Positions 11,382 to 22,925 of a stretch of DNA of 64,000 bases are shown here, piece by piece. The DNA comes from Symbiodinium natans (lineage: Eukaryota > Sar > Dinophyceae > Suessiales > Symbiodiniaceae): assembly GCA_905221605.1 (NCBI GenBank), contig CAJNDS010002541.1, forward strand, positions 48,501 to 112,500, given 5' to 3'. Within the stretch, counting starts at the first letter, position 1. The number at the start of each line of letters is the position of its first letter. The notes under the pieces were generated by a model. The model was not told the DNA's origin and did no database searches. It saw nothing but the letters and a program-made list of their open reading frames with translations. The translations under genes and the position numbers were made by a program.

Positions 11382-11412
11382 ATTCATTCATTCATTCATT
11401 CATTCATTCATT
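11382..11412. repeat. (CATT)n microsatellite
   Basis: Seven or so cattcattcatt copies. Confidence 0.9.
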
Positions 11413-12620
11413 GTTTTGTTGTTTTTCTCTCGTTCAACTCTCTCTCTCTCAGCTTTTGTTCTGGAATTTCATTTTTTCGTTCGTCCCATTCCTTCTGTCC
11501 CTCTCCCCTCTCCATCGCTCTGACAAGAAAATACAAACGACAAGAGAGAGCGGAAGAGAGGCGAGAGAAGAAGGACATTAAGGAGATGAAAAAGAAAAGA
11601 ATCGCCCTAGTCTCGTCTCTTACCCTCGTCATCTCATTATGTCTTCTTTTCATTTTTTCCGGCACCACCCCAAGAATGGAGCAGGCCCTTGCTGTTTGTT
11701 CCCTTCTTCTCATGTCATCTCTGTTCTCTTCGTCCGTAGGCTCTCTCGCTGTGTGTCTTCTTCCAGGCTCTCTCCTCTTTTCTCGTCGCGTTCACTTGCA
11801 GGAAATGGAAAGAGAAGAGGAAGAAGAGAAACAAAACCATGACTGATGTCATCTCTCTTCTCTTCGTGGGCATCTTCTCTCGCTGTATGTCTTCTTCTTC
11901 CAGGCTCTCTCCTCTTTTCTCGTCGCCTTCCCTTTCTACAAAAGCAAAGAGAAACGAATCCTCCGTTTCATTTTCTTCCTCGTCACTCTTCTGCTTCCTC
12001 TCTTGAATGAGCAAAGAAAACGCATTGAGAGGGTAGACCGAGGCGGCGATAGAGAGCAGATCCACAGAGAGAAGAATGAAGAACACGACTGAAAGAGTCA
12101 ATAATTTCAATCAGGAAGGAGCGGCCGAAGATAAAGGCAAAACACGATGACATACTGGAAGAAACAAGAACTGAGAGAGAGAGAGAGAGAAAGCGACAGA
12201 GATCCGAAAAGACGAGAAGGAGAGAACGCGAGAGGACAGGGAGACAAAAAGGGAGAGGGAGGCAGATGGAAGAAAAAAATTGCAATCGGTGGCACAAAAC
12301 ATACATCTCCTTCCTCCTACCTTCTCCTTGTCTCCTCCTCCGTTCCTTTCTCTTATCTTTTCTTTTTCCGAGGTCTCTTTAGAAGGGTGGGGAAAGAGTG
12401 GACATGGGTGGACAAGAAGAGAGATCACAGAAATAGAGCAAATAGAGGCGGCGAGAGCGAGAGAGATAGATAGAAAAGGAAGAGACCCTTTCCCCCTCCC
12501 TCTTCTCGTCACATTCCAGCCCTCGAAATTCTCATTACTACTACATATGAGCAGGAGACAGAAAGTGGAATTGGAGAGGAAGGAAGGCAGTAGTGCAGAA
12601 GACTGGGAGAACTAAACTCC
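11413..12620. repeat. alternating polypyrimidine and polypurine low-complexity block
   Basis: Pyrimidine-rich stretches (tctctc, ttcttctt) alternate with purine-rich ones (gagagagaga, aagaagag) for 1.2 kb. A segment of about 45 bases (ctctcgctg.gtgtcttc...ttccaggctctctcctctttt) occurs at about 11740 and again at about 11878. ORFs of 100-170 codons on both strands are lysine/glutamate- or serine/leucine-rich by-products of this composition. Confidence 0.75.
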
Positions 12621-13086
12621 TTCTCCGGCGTGGCTGCCTTCACACTTTGCTGTTTTCGTCCTTGTCCTTGTTCTGTTTTCCTCCTGAGTGGTAAACGACA
12701 ATGAGTACAAGGACGGAGAAGGACAGGCTTCCTTTGTTGCTCTCTAATAGACTGCGTGTCCGACAGTGACCTCTAGTGAAAGAGCTGAAAGGCATCCAAT
12801 CATGACAGTTGGAAACAAGATCAAACAAGCAGCTTTTCATAGGAATCTCCGGCCGGAAATTGGGAGCTGCCTTAGTCAGCTACATTGCAGCTACATTTGC
12901 CCAGCATGGTCATCAAGCTTTAGTGAGGAATCCGGGGTTGCAGGATAAGCAATCGAATCTCCGAAACATGGATCAGCCGCAAGCAGGGCTCATGTTCAAG
13001 CTGACTCAAGCTTGTACTGTTATAGGCAAGATGGCAGAATGAGAACGTGTCAGCATGTGTCAGCGTCGCGGCTTCGGCGCAGGAAT
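12621..13086. other. no recognised gene
   Basis: Short plus-strand ORFs upstream of the IQ exon could be coding, but show no family signature. Confidence 0.3.
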
Positions 13087-13143
13087 ATGGCCGCGTCAAA
13101 GATCCAGGCTTGGATCCGACGCACCCCCTTCCTGCGAGTGCAG
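13087..13143 (+). CDS. exon with IQ (calmodulin-binding-type) motif
   Basis: The stretch encodes MAASKIQAWIRRTPFLRVQ, a good match to the IQ motif (IQxxxRxxxxR with flanking A and K), which binds calmodulin-like EF-hand proteins. The coding stretch runs up to a CAG followed by GTGGGA, a plausible donor site, so it is probably one small exon of a multi-exon plus-strand gene. I could not join other exons to it. Confidence 0.5.
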
Positions 13144-16100
13144 GTGGGAGGTCAGTCCATGTCAGTCCACTCGTGTGCAGCTTTTACCCAGGTGCCAGTA
13201 ATCTGCACGGGGTGCAGCCCCTTGTGTCGGGTCTTTTGGACAGGTCTACACTCTCACGGTCACCGGCACGGATGATGCCGTTGTCAGGCCGATCTGGATA
13301 CGGGTTCGTTCACAAACGTCGTGCGCAGCAATGCAGTCACTGGATGAAGCAACCTTGCAGGTACATCAGAGGAAACTACACATACCGCGACCGCGACTAT
13401 GTGTGGGCGAATGAGTGGCCTGGCGGCGGCATCAAAAGTGGTTTCGGTCAGGAGACAGGGAAAGTATCATCCGAGCCAGGTACCGATCCGCCTTCATGTA
13501 CCGCGACAAGACTGGTGCGATGCCTAGGAAAGCAAGAGACGTCTGCATCCAGTGATTTTGTACATAAGACCTCGCACCTGTCGGCACTTGGTCTGTTTAT
13601 GCACGCTGGGAAATTAACCGAAGACAGGTTGCCAGTTGCTAGTTGCTCTGCAGGTTGGTGGCCCCACCCACCCGCGTAAACTTCGGAAACATAACGTCTG
13701 GGGCTACAAGCTTCTTTCGAGCCGAGAGGGGATGTTTTGGGAATCATGCATGGTTTTGGCGTGATTCGGGGCTGGAAACCACTGCTCTCTGGGCGTGCGT
13801 TTTGTTCTTCTTTGGCTGGAATGTTCCCTCCTTGCGACCTTTTTTCGTACATGTTGCTATCGACTTTCCGCCTCCGTGTACTTTGAAGGATTAAGCCTAC
13901 GCTGCAGCGCGTTGTTTTCCCAAGCCTTCGCTGCAAAACGCAACATTGCGTGGACCATGCTCGGGGCCCCAGCAAGTGCTGCAAACACAAGGCTCACAAG
14001 GCTTCAGAGCCTGCAAAGCACCCAATGTAACAAGAACCGAGAGTTGGCGATCTTCGCCACCTATTTCGTGCTGGCGCTCCAACACAACAACGCAATCCCC
14101 GAGCATGGAATAGACCATAATAGACCTATTCAGAGGATGGTGGAGGATCAGTCCATCAGCGCATGATGATTCGGCACCTTGGCTCGTCAAGCAGCGCTCA
14201 ATTGACTGATGTTCTGTTAGGTGACAGTCCGTGCGATGCCTACCTGAGGCGTACGCCATGGGGCCACCCGGGCGACTACCACCACTTCGGTGGTTCTGCC
14301 CGATCAAAGCTGCGGAGGCCAAGTGCACTGGAGCGCTTGGTCCAAGGATAACGTTCCGATGTCTCAGGTACACGACAACATCCAGCTCACGCCGAAAGTG
14401 GAGCAGGAGGATGAGTATGAGTCGTGTGGATCTAAGCTTCGAAGCTCTTTGGTTGACCCATCTCCCAAGCCCTCAGCCCGGCAAAACTACTCATGCATCA
14501 GCAGAGTAAGGAGCTCCTCCGTGCCGGCCCCATGCTTTTGACGCTTCGGAGTAGCAGTGGATGCTCAAAGATTCAAAGACTTGGCGTGCGTTTCCAGTTC
14601 AGGCTGCGAGCAGCGAATCCGTCCCACCAACCAGCCCTCTTGTGGGAACCCCAGTTGCGGCACTTTGGTCATTGCCTTCCAAGTCGATTGCGACCACAGC
14701 CGATGACCCTGTTTACGCGTTCGTCAGGCTCCAATCCCTGACCCAATCCGTGACCGGGTGCTTTTCGCAAAACAGCAGGCGCGGACAGGAGATGTTGTGA
14801 TCACTCGAAACCCCGCGCACAAAGTAACGGCCCGTGGACAGCATAGCAGGAAACAAAACGCAACTTTCAAATTTCACGCCCCGAACTATGCCAGGTCATG
14901 TCCCCGAATGTAATCCGCAATCAGTACTGCCAAGTGGGCCAAAGCCGCAGCCCTGCCGCCTCAACTCTGCAGAAAATCCCGCGGGGGAGTTTGTGCGGGC
15001 ATATGCGGACTTGTGCGGAAGTGTTTCTGCCGCTGCTGCCACTGACGATGCCTTCGACAGCATGGTGTTTGAGCCATTCCAAGGTACTCGTAAGATCACT
15101 CGTGGTTCCGATGTGAAAACCTGAGAGAAGACAAGGCAGTTACGCGCGCTGCGTTGGTTAATATGTGAATCCCGATGTCGAGACCCCAGCGCGAAACCAG
15201 CATGCAAAGACTTCAGCAGAGCAGATGGGAGTACATGCATTTCAGTTTGATCCCTGTTTGATGTCATGCTGTGGAACTCTCTCACTCGTCCGATGTAGCA
15301 GCGTTCTCTGGCAGCTCCTGCTGAATCTCAACGCTTGTGCAGGAGGTGCGAGCGGTGCTGTTCAACCCGTTCCGCCAGGAGGAGGGTGAGCCTGCAGGCC
15401 GGCGCAAAGCAGTTGGGTGAGTGTTTCCTGTTGCGCCAGGTGTGGCCTGTGTTTGTGGGCAACATCGCGCGCGTGCGAGCCTCTGGTGAGAAGGAGCGCA
15501 AGCTCGCCTTTGCAAAGTCTCTCAGGACACGACTTTCGAAGATATTCGCGAACTCTTCGGTGCACGCCTCTGCTCCTGGAACGTGCGCTTGAAGTCGTGA
15601 TTGCAAAGATGTTGTTTTTCGCTGCAGGTGACATCGGGGGCTTCGTGTCGTGGAGGCTTTCCATGCAAACAGATCGCCTGGACCTCAACATGTGTCGGAG
15701 CTTCAGCCTGGCAGCCAATGCATCCAACTGTTGCAAGCCCATCTGCAACCGAGGGGCCGAGGGCTGCGCAGGCATCCAGCTTGCCTTGAAAGCTGCAGTT
15801 TGGAATGCTGCGGTACAGCTTCTGTAGGTAATGTCGCGATGGTAGCTCACGAGAACAGCAACGGCGGTAAACATCAGCGTATCTCAGGGCACAAATCATG
15901 TATGCTTGGAAATAAGCGCCCATAGCAAGCCGGATCAGTGGCCGTGAATGCTACGCTTGTTTTTTCGGGGACAATGAAAGGGAGGATGTGGCCACGACGT
16001 CCATTCACAGCGGAAGCGGTTGATTCCGATAGCTTGAAGGTGCGTCTGGAGACTTCGGCTTCGCGGAGTTCAAGACTCCCGAGGGAGCGCTGGAGGAGAC

Positions 16101-16378
16101 GCTTGTGATATCTTTTTGAGTGAGCCCTGGCTTACAACTTAAGTTTCCTCGTGGTCGGCATTTTGGCCGTGGCTCACAGGGCATCAAGAAAGTCGACGGT
16201 GTTGAAATCAAAGGTGGGGATCTCAGTGGACCCTTCGCATCTCGCATCTCGTATCGGTGCTGCTAAACCCGTGCCGCTAGCAAATGCCACAGGTCGAAAG
16301 CTGCGTTTGCGATGGGCAGAGAATGCTCCAACCACTCCGGAGGCACACTTCTGCCGTCGAATGCCCCGACAGGTTTTG

Positions 16379-16380
<2 letters not shown>
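13144..16380. other. no recognised gene; unassigned exon-like stretches
   Basis: Plus-strand stretches at about 14340-14490, 14834-15124 and 15440-15560 have protein-like composition without stops, but match no family I know. They may belong to one gene with introns. Confidence 0.3.

Positions 16381-16456
<76 letters not shown>
16381..16456 (+). repeat. (CAG)25 microsatellite
   Basis: 76 bases of uninterrupted GCA/CAG triplets, followed by a G run at about 16463-16472. Its frames would give Gln, Ala or Ser runs. No supporting gene context was found. Confidence 0.98.
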
Positions 16457-16457
<1 letters not shown>

Positions 16458-16697
16458 TGTTCCGGGGGGGGGGGAGAGGGGTTCGTTGTCTTTCTCAATT
16501 TCTTAGTGGTGTATTCTGAAAAGGCCTGAACAGGCACAAGTATCCTTCATATCATATCTTACATGCTCTGCAAAGAATAGGGGGGGGGGGAGGTTTTTGC
16601 CTGCCAAAACAGCAGCTGGAGAAGACTGCGGTGAAGAGGCTTCCATCCTCTGGATGTCGCCGAACCTCAGAACAACACAAGCGGACGTTTGGGCTTT
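16457..16697. other. no gene recognised
   Basis: Contains a nine-G run near 16580. No family seen. Confidence 0.4.
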
Positions 16698-16724
16698 GAT
16701 GATGATGATGATGATGATGATGAT
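16698..16724 (+). repeat. (GAT)9 microsatellite
   Basis: Nine perfect GAT triplets. Confidence 0.98.
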
Positions 16725-19700
16725 TGTTATTCGTATCGTTATTTGTTATCATTACTTGTCATAAATACTAGTAATATTATTGTTATATCATTCCCAGCAC
16801 GACCCAAACCGCGCGCCGCACCGCACCGCCCGGAGGAGATGAGCCACCCCAAGTAGACGAGGGGGGGCAGGACAACCACACCACAGGCAGGAGAACCACA
16901 TCACAGGGTGCGGGAGAACTACGCCACCCAAACCGTGAACCACACCACACCAACCAACCATTGCGGGAGGGGGCCGGCCGAACCGGAAACATATACACGT
17001 ACCCAGGACTGGAATCATTTCTGGGGACGTCAAGTCATCTCCTCCACCCTGCAGCACCTTCTGAAGGGCTGCGGGCTTGTGTTTGTTCGGAGACTTGGTC
17101 AAGTCGGCAAGTACCAACAATCCAAAGGCAATCAGAGTGCCGCATGCGCATGCTCACTAACGGCTCACTAGCGGCGAGGTGCTGTTCGCAGAAGCACATG
17201 CTGCTGCGCAAGCACAGTATCCATGTCCGTCGAGTAGCAGTGCAGCCTAACTGCTAGGTGGATGACTTCTATCGGGGGCCCGAGAGGTACAAGACACGCC
17301 TCTGCTACGAGGCACATCGGATGCCTTGCATTCAGCACGGCATGTCTTTGATGTGTGATTTGTGTGTGGGTTGTGCCAACAAATGCTTGCTTCTGTGAGG
17401 TATTGCAGGGCCTACCGTGTCCTCGTCCCGACAACTGTCCCTATGCGCCGACCCGCCGCATTGGTACAGGGTCAGCCGGACCCGCTTTGCAGATTCAGAT
17501 TGCGGCGAGGCATGTTTCGTCAGAGCTCCGACATCCGCGAGATGACGAAGAGAAGTCCGATCACTTGGGCCGCATCATGTCACACTTTGGCAGCCTCTGG
17601 TGTTTGCATCCCCTGTGTAGCTAAAGGCTTTGTGTCGCGTGTTTTGAGGGTAAGGTTGCCGCCCGATTGGCACACACAGACATGGGCTCGACATGCGTGG
17701 CACGAGCTCAACCAAGGCCGGAGGCAAAGCCCATCGATCCCGAGGACGTGGGAGCGAAGGCTCAGCAAAATCTGCAAGTCTCTATGGTGTCGCAGTGACG
17801 TTAATTCCTGATTCATAAGCCCCCCGGTGCCGCCCTGCGGGGCAAGGGGGGGAGAGCAATACCATTCTACATGGCCCAAAGGAACGTGAACAAAACCCCA
17901 ACAGTACCAAACTCGTTGATACTACTAACGGCGACTATCAACATCGCGACCACTAGTACTTGTACTAGTACTACCACTTGTGCAGGCCCACGATCTGGCA
18001 GAGAATCCTTTGGGGGAGGATCGCTGGGACTCTCTTGAAAAGGAGAACGACGAGACAAGTGGCGTCCTCGGGTGACTCGGATGCTGCATGCTTTTAATGT
18101 TAGCACGTCTGTCGTCTTGTGAATCTGGGGTTTACCACCATCGCCACTATAGTTCTGTCATGTCGATTTGTCGTATCGTCGTTCACATCTCGCTCATGTT
18201 TGTTTTTGTTGGTCTGGCTCTGGTTGTGATGCCGGCAGCACTGCTGTCATTGTCTTGTAGCTTGAAAAAACCGCTGCTACCACCGCCTGCAGCTATGGCT
18301 GTCGTTGCATTTTGGTACTACTTGCCTTGACTATAGGGGCAATGGTTTCTTCTCTTTGGGAGCTTTGGAAAACAGGGGAGCCCAAAAAACATCCTCAAAT
18401 TAAATAGTAGGCTTGTATATGATTTCCTGAACCTCGAATCATCTCACATATCTCACCCACAGCGCTCGAGAAGGTCATGATAAGCCTTGAAGAAGCTTGG
18501 GAAAGCGCATAACAAAACCAGACCAGCTTTTGAGGAGTCTTCCTGAAGAATGCGGTATGAACTCTTCCGAAACTCAAACCAGCCCTTCACGAGCCTTGCA
18601 AAGGCTCACCCTATGGTTCAACACTAGCCTATGACGAGCCTTCCATGACACATGCTCACAAGTTGAAAACATGGTTTTCTGTAACGGAATCGTTTATCTT
18701 TTCCAAACGAGGCTTCACGCAACTACGACCGCATTCAGAGCCGACATGTGCAGAGCCCAGATGCTTTTGTCTCAAATTCTGCGGCAGTCAAGCATCTGTG
18801 TTTTGTTCAGCTTTCGTGCAAATCTAAGGCTGTGTGTCGCTTGCGGCTTGCGTGGCGCTGGCTTCTCGTCAAACAGGCATAAGACGCCCTACACCCTTAC
18901 AGTGCATTTAATCACGGCTAGAAGCAGTTGGTGGGGCCAGCACAGATAGCCATGTGCTTTCGTGCATGCTGTATGGCCCAACCATGATAACGTCCACTCC
19001 AACCGCATCCGTTGACCGAGTTTCCATGGCCCAGCCATGATACTTGTGACGTCCACTCAAGTTATGGGGCTTGCTGAGGCCAAACCCACTTTTCTTAAGT
19101 TAAGCTGGGCAGCGAGTGGGCCGGGCTGGTTTTGGAATAGGCTAGAGAGGGGGCGTGGATACTTCCATCGAGACGCCGAAGCCTCGGCGGATTGGGACAA
19201 GTAATGTAGTTCATGTAGAATTTCTGCAAGCCGGGCTTCGGGGCTCAAGCGCGAGATTCATTTGCAAATCAGGGACCGTGTCGGTCTCCAGAAGCTCATG
19301 ATCTGATAATCGCAAGGCTCCCTCAAGATTTTCTAGTCGTATTTGCAGCCAGCAGGACCAGCCATAGGCTAATGTGTCAATTCCGGTGCCCCCTAGACAA
19401 AGCTGGGAAAGGACTTCTCCTTTGTTGCCCTCTGCCTGTGACTTGCAATTCCTTTTGGTTCTTGTTATTTCTTGTTTTTTCTCGCTGCCGTCAACATGTA
19501 TCATCGTCGCCTTATTTTCTTCACGATGTTCTAGGTACTTTCTTCTAACAGTTGGTCTGGTTGCAAGAATCGCCCTCTTCATATTGATCGAGCATCTGTG
19601 GTCGACAGTTGGCCTGGAAGTGCGATTGTGAGGTCGGGCCAAGCTGGGCGAGACGCATCCAGTGACTCTGATATCCATGGACGCTCTGGCTTTTCTGCTG

Positions 19701-20083
19701 CAGGCGGGCCGGATGTACGAGAAGTGTTGGGGAAGACAGCGCTGGCTGGGCACTGCGCATGCATGAAGCCCCCACGCATCTACTTTCTGCCTTCTGCGGA
19801 CTTTCGGCTTACACGATCATCCCGGACACCTCAAGTATCCCTAAACCCCGCCGACCGTACCCAATCACCCCGAAGACCTCAAGCATCCCTGAACCCAACA
19901 CCTTAAAGTTGCGACAGCGTAAACCCTGAGCTGAGCCCTGCGCTCTTCAAATGCATCGCCAAATGCCAGGTTCAGCAATGCTATGAGGAGGCTGACGGGA
20001 GCGACTCCTCCAAGGTTCGCCGCTGCCCCAGTCGGGGGCAAGCAAGTTCAGGAATGTGGCTTTGGCTTTTTTGGTGTCGAGGT
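16725..20083. other. no recognised gene
   Basis: Open stretches such as 17362-17811 and 18088-18330 (hydrophobic) show no recognisable family. 17953-17970 is a perfect 7-bp-arm hairpin (actagta, loop cttg, tactagt). 18965-19060 holds a short tandem copy of atggccca.ccatgata..cgtccactc. Confidence 0.35.
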
Positions 20084-20183
<100 letters not shown>

Positions 20184-20207
20184 CGTCGTAGTAGCATCAA
20201 AGAATCA

Positions 20208-20253
20208 GAAGAAGAAGAAGAAGAAGAAGAAGAAGAAGAAGAAGAAGAAGAAG
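20208..20253 (+). repeat. (GAA)15 microsatellite
   Basis: Fifteen GAA triplets, 25 bases after the TTG tract. Confidence 0.98.
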
Positions 20254-20946
20254 CGCCCCAATCGGCTCGATCCTGGGCACGGAATCGCTTGTTGATTGTG
20301 CAAACCAGTCCTCAACACAGAAAAATACAGAAGAGCTCAGTGTCCAACCTCTGAAGCGTCTAAACTGTAGCTGCACACGTCAGAGAGATTCAAGGTGCAC
20401 CAACACTCCCCACACCGCTTCATGACATTTGTTCTTGATCCAGGTCGCGCCCGCCAGGATCCGGCATGAATTCAGAAACCTACCCAGCAAAGCTGGGTAG
20501 CTCTGTTCAGATTTGTTAGCTCGCCTTGAGGGCCTAGAATAGTCGCTCCAAACTCTGAGGCAGTTTGGGTGCGGGATACATCAGCGCCGGAACTGTCCAA
20601 ACTGGAATCCTCAAACCGCCTTAAGGCCATCCTACACTCCTTTCGAGACCTGAAACCTCATCACACAATGCACCACTTATGCGTTTTCGTTTTGTGCTCG
20701 GTGTTTGTATTTCGTGGATCTCTGCTGTTCATCTGGCGGATCCTCTCGTAGGGACGGTGCACAGACTTGGGCCATTCGTTTTGCCCATCTCCGATTCGGC
20801 CGAAGATGGTCCAACTCTTTATACCGGTGGTTGCCCGCTTAAAGCACGCAGCAGCCTCCCAGATTTTGCTCGATTGCCCCCGGCAATCCGACATGTTTTC
20901 CAGGGCCGCTTCCGCCTGGCAGCTGAAACTCCAGAGGCTCAGCCCA
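20254..20946. other. left flank of the retrotransposon; possible exon
   Basis: No certain gene. About 20800-20945 is open and helical-looking (VARLKHAAASQILLDC) and ends exactly where the retrotransposon begins, so the insertion may have interrupted an exon. This is only a suggestion. Confidence 0.3.
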
Positions 20947-21016
20947 AGATACAACGCAATCGTAGTTTAAGACGAGTTGGCGAATCCCTTGCTCGGGAAG
21001 AGTCTTGGATCAACAA
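20947..21016 (+). repeat. A1, left split direct repeat
   Basis: 70 bases, identical to A2 (27766-27835). It begins at agatacaacg and ends three bases before the first ATG of the first ORF, so it would serve as the 5' untranslated region. Confidence 0.95.
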
Positions 21017-21018
21017 GC

Positions 21019-21510
21019 ATGAGTGGAGCTGTAGAGATTAAGTGCCGGTGGTGTGGGAAGCCGGGTCCCGAGATACGCGCAAACAATTCGTGTGGTGTCT
21101 GTCGTTCTCTTGATAGGGTCCGAGGATTATGCAACCGGCTTCCCATTACTGCGAGCCCAGCTGTGTTAGGCAAGCTTAAGGAGCTTGAAAGTACCCTCAG
21201 GGATTGGTTGCCTTTCGGTGGACCCCCAGATGATTTCGAGCAAAAGCGTGAGCTTTCACCTGAGCCTGTCAGCCTTGCACAAGCCCTTAAAGCTACGCCT
21301 AAGAGCGCGAGCCATAGCACTGCCGAGCCAGCCTCATCCGATCCGCCTTTTGAGAGTGGGGGTCACGGGCGAAAGCGCAAGAAGAAGAACAAGGGGCGAA
21401 GCCGCCAATCGTGGAAAGCTGCTCGTGACGCTATTGCTCTTAGCCGTTCAGAGCTGGCCGATCCTACCGCGGAAGACCGCGAGTACACGTCCGATTCCGA
21501 GCTGGATTGA
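21019..21510 (+). CDS. retrotransposon ORF1: zinc-binding N-terminal Gag part
   Basis: 163 residues from the ATG at 21019; upstream in-frame codons lie in A1. Residues 9-28 form a CxxC-x12-CxxC zinc-ribbon-like site (CRWCGKPGPEIRANNSCGVC). A helical stretch follows, then a basic patch (GRKRKKKNKGRSRQ, about residues 117-130) and an acidic tail ending TSDSELD. Such a nucleic-acid-binding head fits the start of a Gag protein that coats the RNA. The ORF stops at 21508-21510, where the Gag frame (-1) takes over, so the two may normally be one protein, joined by frameshifting or separated here by an indel. No known enzyme domain. Confidence 0.65.
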   Translation: MSGAVEIKCRWCGKPGPEIRANNSCGVCRSLDRVRGLCNRLPITASPAVLGKLKELESTLRDWLPFGGPPDDFEQKRELSPEPVSLAQALKATPKSASHSTAEPASSDPPFESGGHGRKRKKKNKGRSRQSWKAARDAIALSRSELADPTAEDREYTSDSELD

Positions 21511-21527
21511 AACTGGTCTGCATCTAT

Positions 21528-22925
21528 ATGGGTCCCCAGAGGAAACCTTCGACTCGGCATCGTTCGAGATCCCCGCCTCCCATTCTGCGACGTAGACAGT
21601 TCAAGAAGGGCATTCCTTACGATTATCAGGGCCGGCTCTCACGTGGGGATACCTTGGCTTTGAGCATAGTTCCTTTGAGTTTTTGGGAACCCGGTAGGAG
21701 ATATCAAGTCAAAGGGGACTATTGGGGAAAGACAACGTTGATTTGTGGGACTTTGGAGACTTTGGCAGTAAGTCGCACCGGTTCATACTTGTATTTGACC
21801 CTCAGTGGCACTGACAATCTTGAGCTGCAGCGATGGGCCGAGAACCTCACAGTCAACGGCCAGCCTCCCGAACTGACAATCCACATATGCCCCCCAACAT
21901 GTCCGAGGACGGCAGTGGCAGCTTCATCAATGCATGGCATGGAAGTGTCAAGAGAGGACAGTGGGGCAGTTTGGGCCCGAAACGTCGAGAGTCTTCCCCA
22001 AGGCATGGTTCCTGCGCCAGGGGCAGGCTTGGAACAAGAGTTAGCCGCACTAGCAGGAGGAGTCCCCATAGACGCCGGGAAACAAGCCGCTCGCCACTCC
22101 CCAGACAAAGACCAAGTCAAAACCGGCTCCCACAGCTACAAAGGCACTCCTTTGGACCCCCAAAAGAAGCTCAAGAGTTTTCTGAAGAAGAAGAAGAAGA
22201 GGGAGAAGAAAAAGGGGAGCCGCAAGATGAAGCACAAGAAGGACAAAGCAAGTGGGAAGAATCAGGAGAGCAGCTACAGCAACACCAGCACCAGCAGCAG
22301 TGGGAGTACAGCGGACTCTCAAGACTCTCATCCTTTTCAAGATTCCCATCGGGTGAAGAAACTAGCGCGCAACAAGCCTGGGGTGTTGATTCGGCATGCT
22401 TTGGACGAAATGTCACGCCTACTCGTAGAGGATACAGGCGAGGAGGGAGCTCACAAGGTAGCCCCGGTCGTGCTGAAGTATGTGCGTCTTCATCTGGCAA
22501 ACAAGGGCATGAGTCCAGGGGTGAAGAGAGAGTTGCTCACAATCGCCTACACGCTAGACCAGTTGATTCGGCGCAACATCTTGGGTGGTCTCGACATTTT
22601 AATTCAGCGGCTGAAGGCTATAGAGTTGGTGGTCGCCGGCGCAGCTTGGGCTGTGGCTCAGAATGTCGAGCTGGTGCCTCTAGAGCAGGAGCGAGTGGCG
22701 AGCGTAGCAGAAGCACACGAAGCAGCGAAGGAGTTCAAGCAAGATTCCAAGGTTTGGAGAGAACTGGGCAAAGGCAAAGGGCAGTTTCCCTGGAAAGGGG
22801 ATTGGAAAGGCAAGCCCGGGGACAAGGGAGAGAAAGGAGATGGCAAAGGGAAATGGTGGGCAAAGCAGAGGGGAGAGCGAGAGAGATACGCAGCAGCCAA
22901 GGTGGAGCCCACCAGACCAGCTTGA
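21528..22925 (+). CDS. gag: retrotransposon Gag-like protein
   Basis: 465 residues from the first ATG in this frame (21528); the frame is already open from 21507. Order: an Arg/Ser-rich start (RHRSRSPPP), a compact region with RQFKKGIPYDYQGRLSRGDT, a lysine block near residues 215-245 (FLKKKKKREKKKGSRKMKHK), a Ser/Thr linker, a predicted helical domain (about residues 285-400) and a Gly/Lys-rich tail (GKGKGQFPWKGDWKGKPGDK). This basic, helical, glycine-rich layout with a position before RT fits Gag, which packages RNA. A second frame is open across most of the same DNA. No enzyme motif seen. Confidence 0.7.
   Translation: MGPQRKPSTRHRSRSPPPILRRRQFKKGIPYDYQGRLSRGDTLALSIVPLSFWEPGRRYQVKGDYWGKTTLICGTLETLAVSRTGSYLYLTLSGTDNLELQRWAENLTVNGQPPELTIHICPPTCPRTAVAASSMHGMEVSREDSGAVWARNVESLPQGMVPAPGAGLEQELAALAGGVPIDAGKQAARHSPDKDQVKTGSHSYKGTPLDPQKKLKSFLKKKKKREKKKGSRKMKHKKDKASGKNQESSYSNTSTSSSGSTADSQDSHPFQDSHRVKKLARNKPGVLIRHALDEMSRLLVEDTGEEGAHKVAPVVLKYVRLHLANKGMSPGVKRELLTIAYTLDQLIRRNILGGLDILIQRLKAIELVVAGAAWAVAQNVELVPLEQERVASVAEAHEAAKEFKQDSKVWRELGKGKGQFPWKGDWKGKPGDKGEKGDGKGKWWAKQRGERERYAAAKVEPTRPA

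Noticed and set aside
11340-12512. ORFs of 100-168 codons on both strands
   Set aside because: Products of purine/pyrimidine-rich low-complexity DNA.
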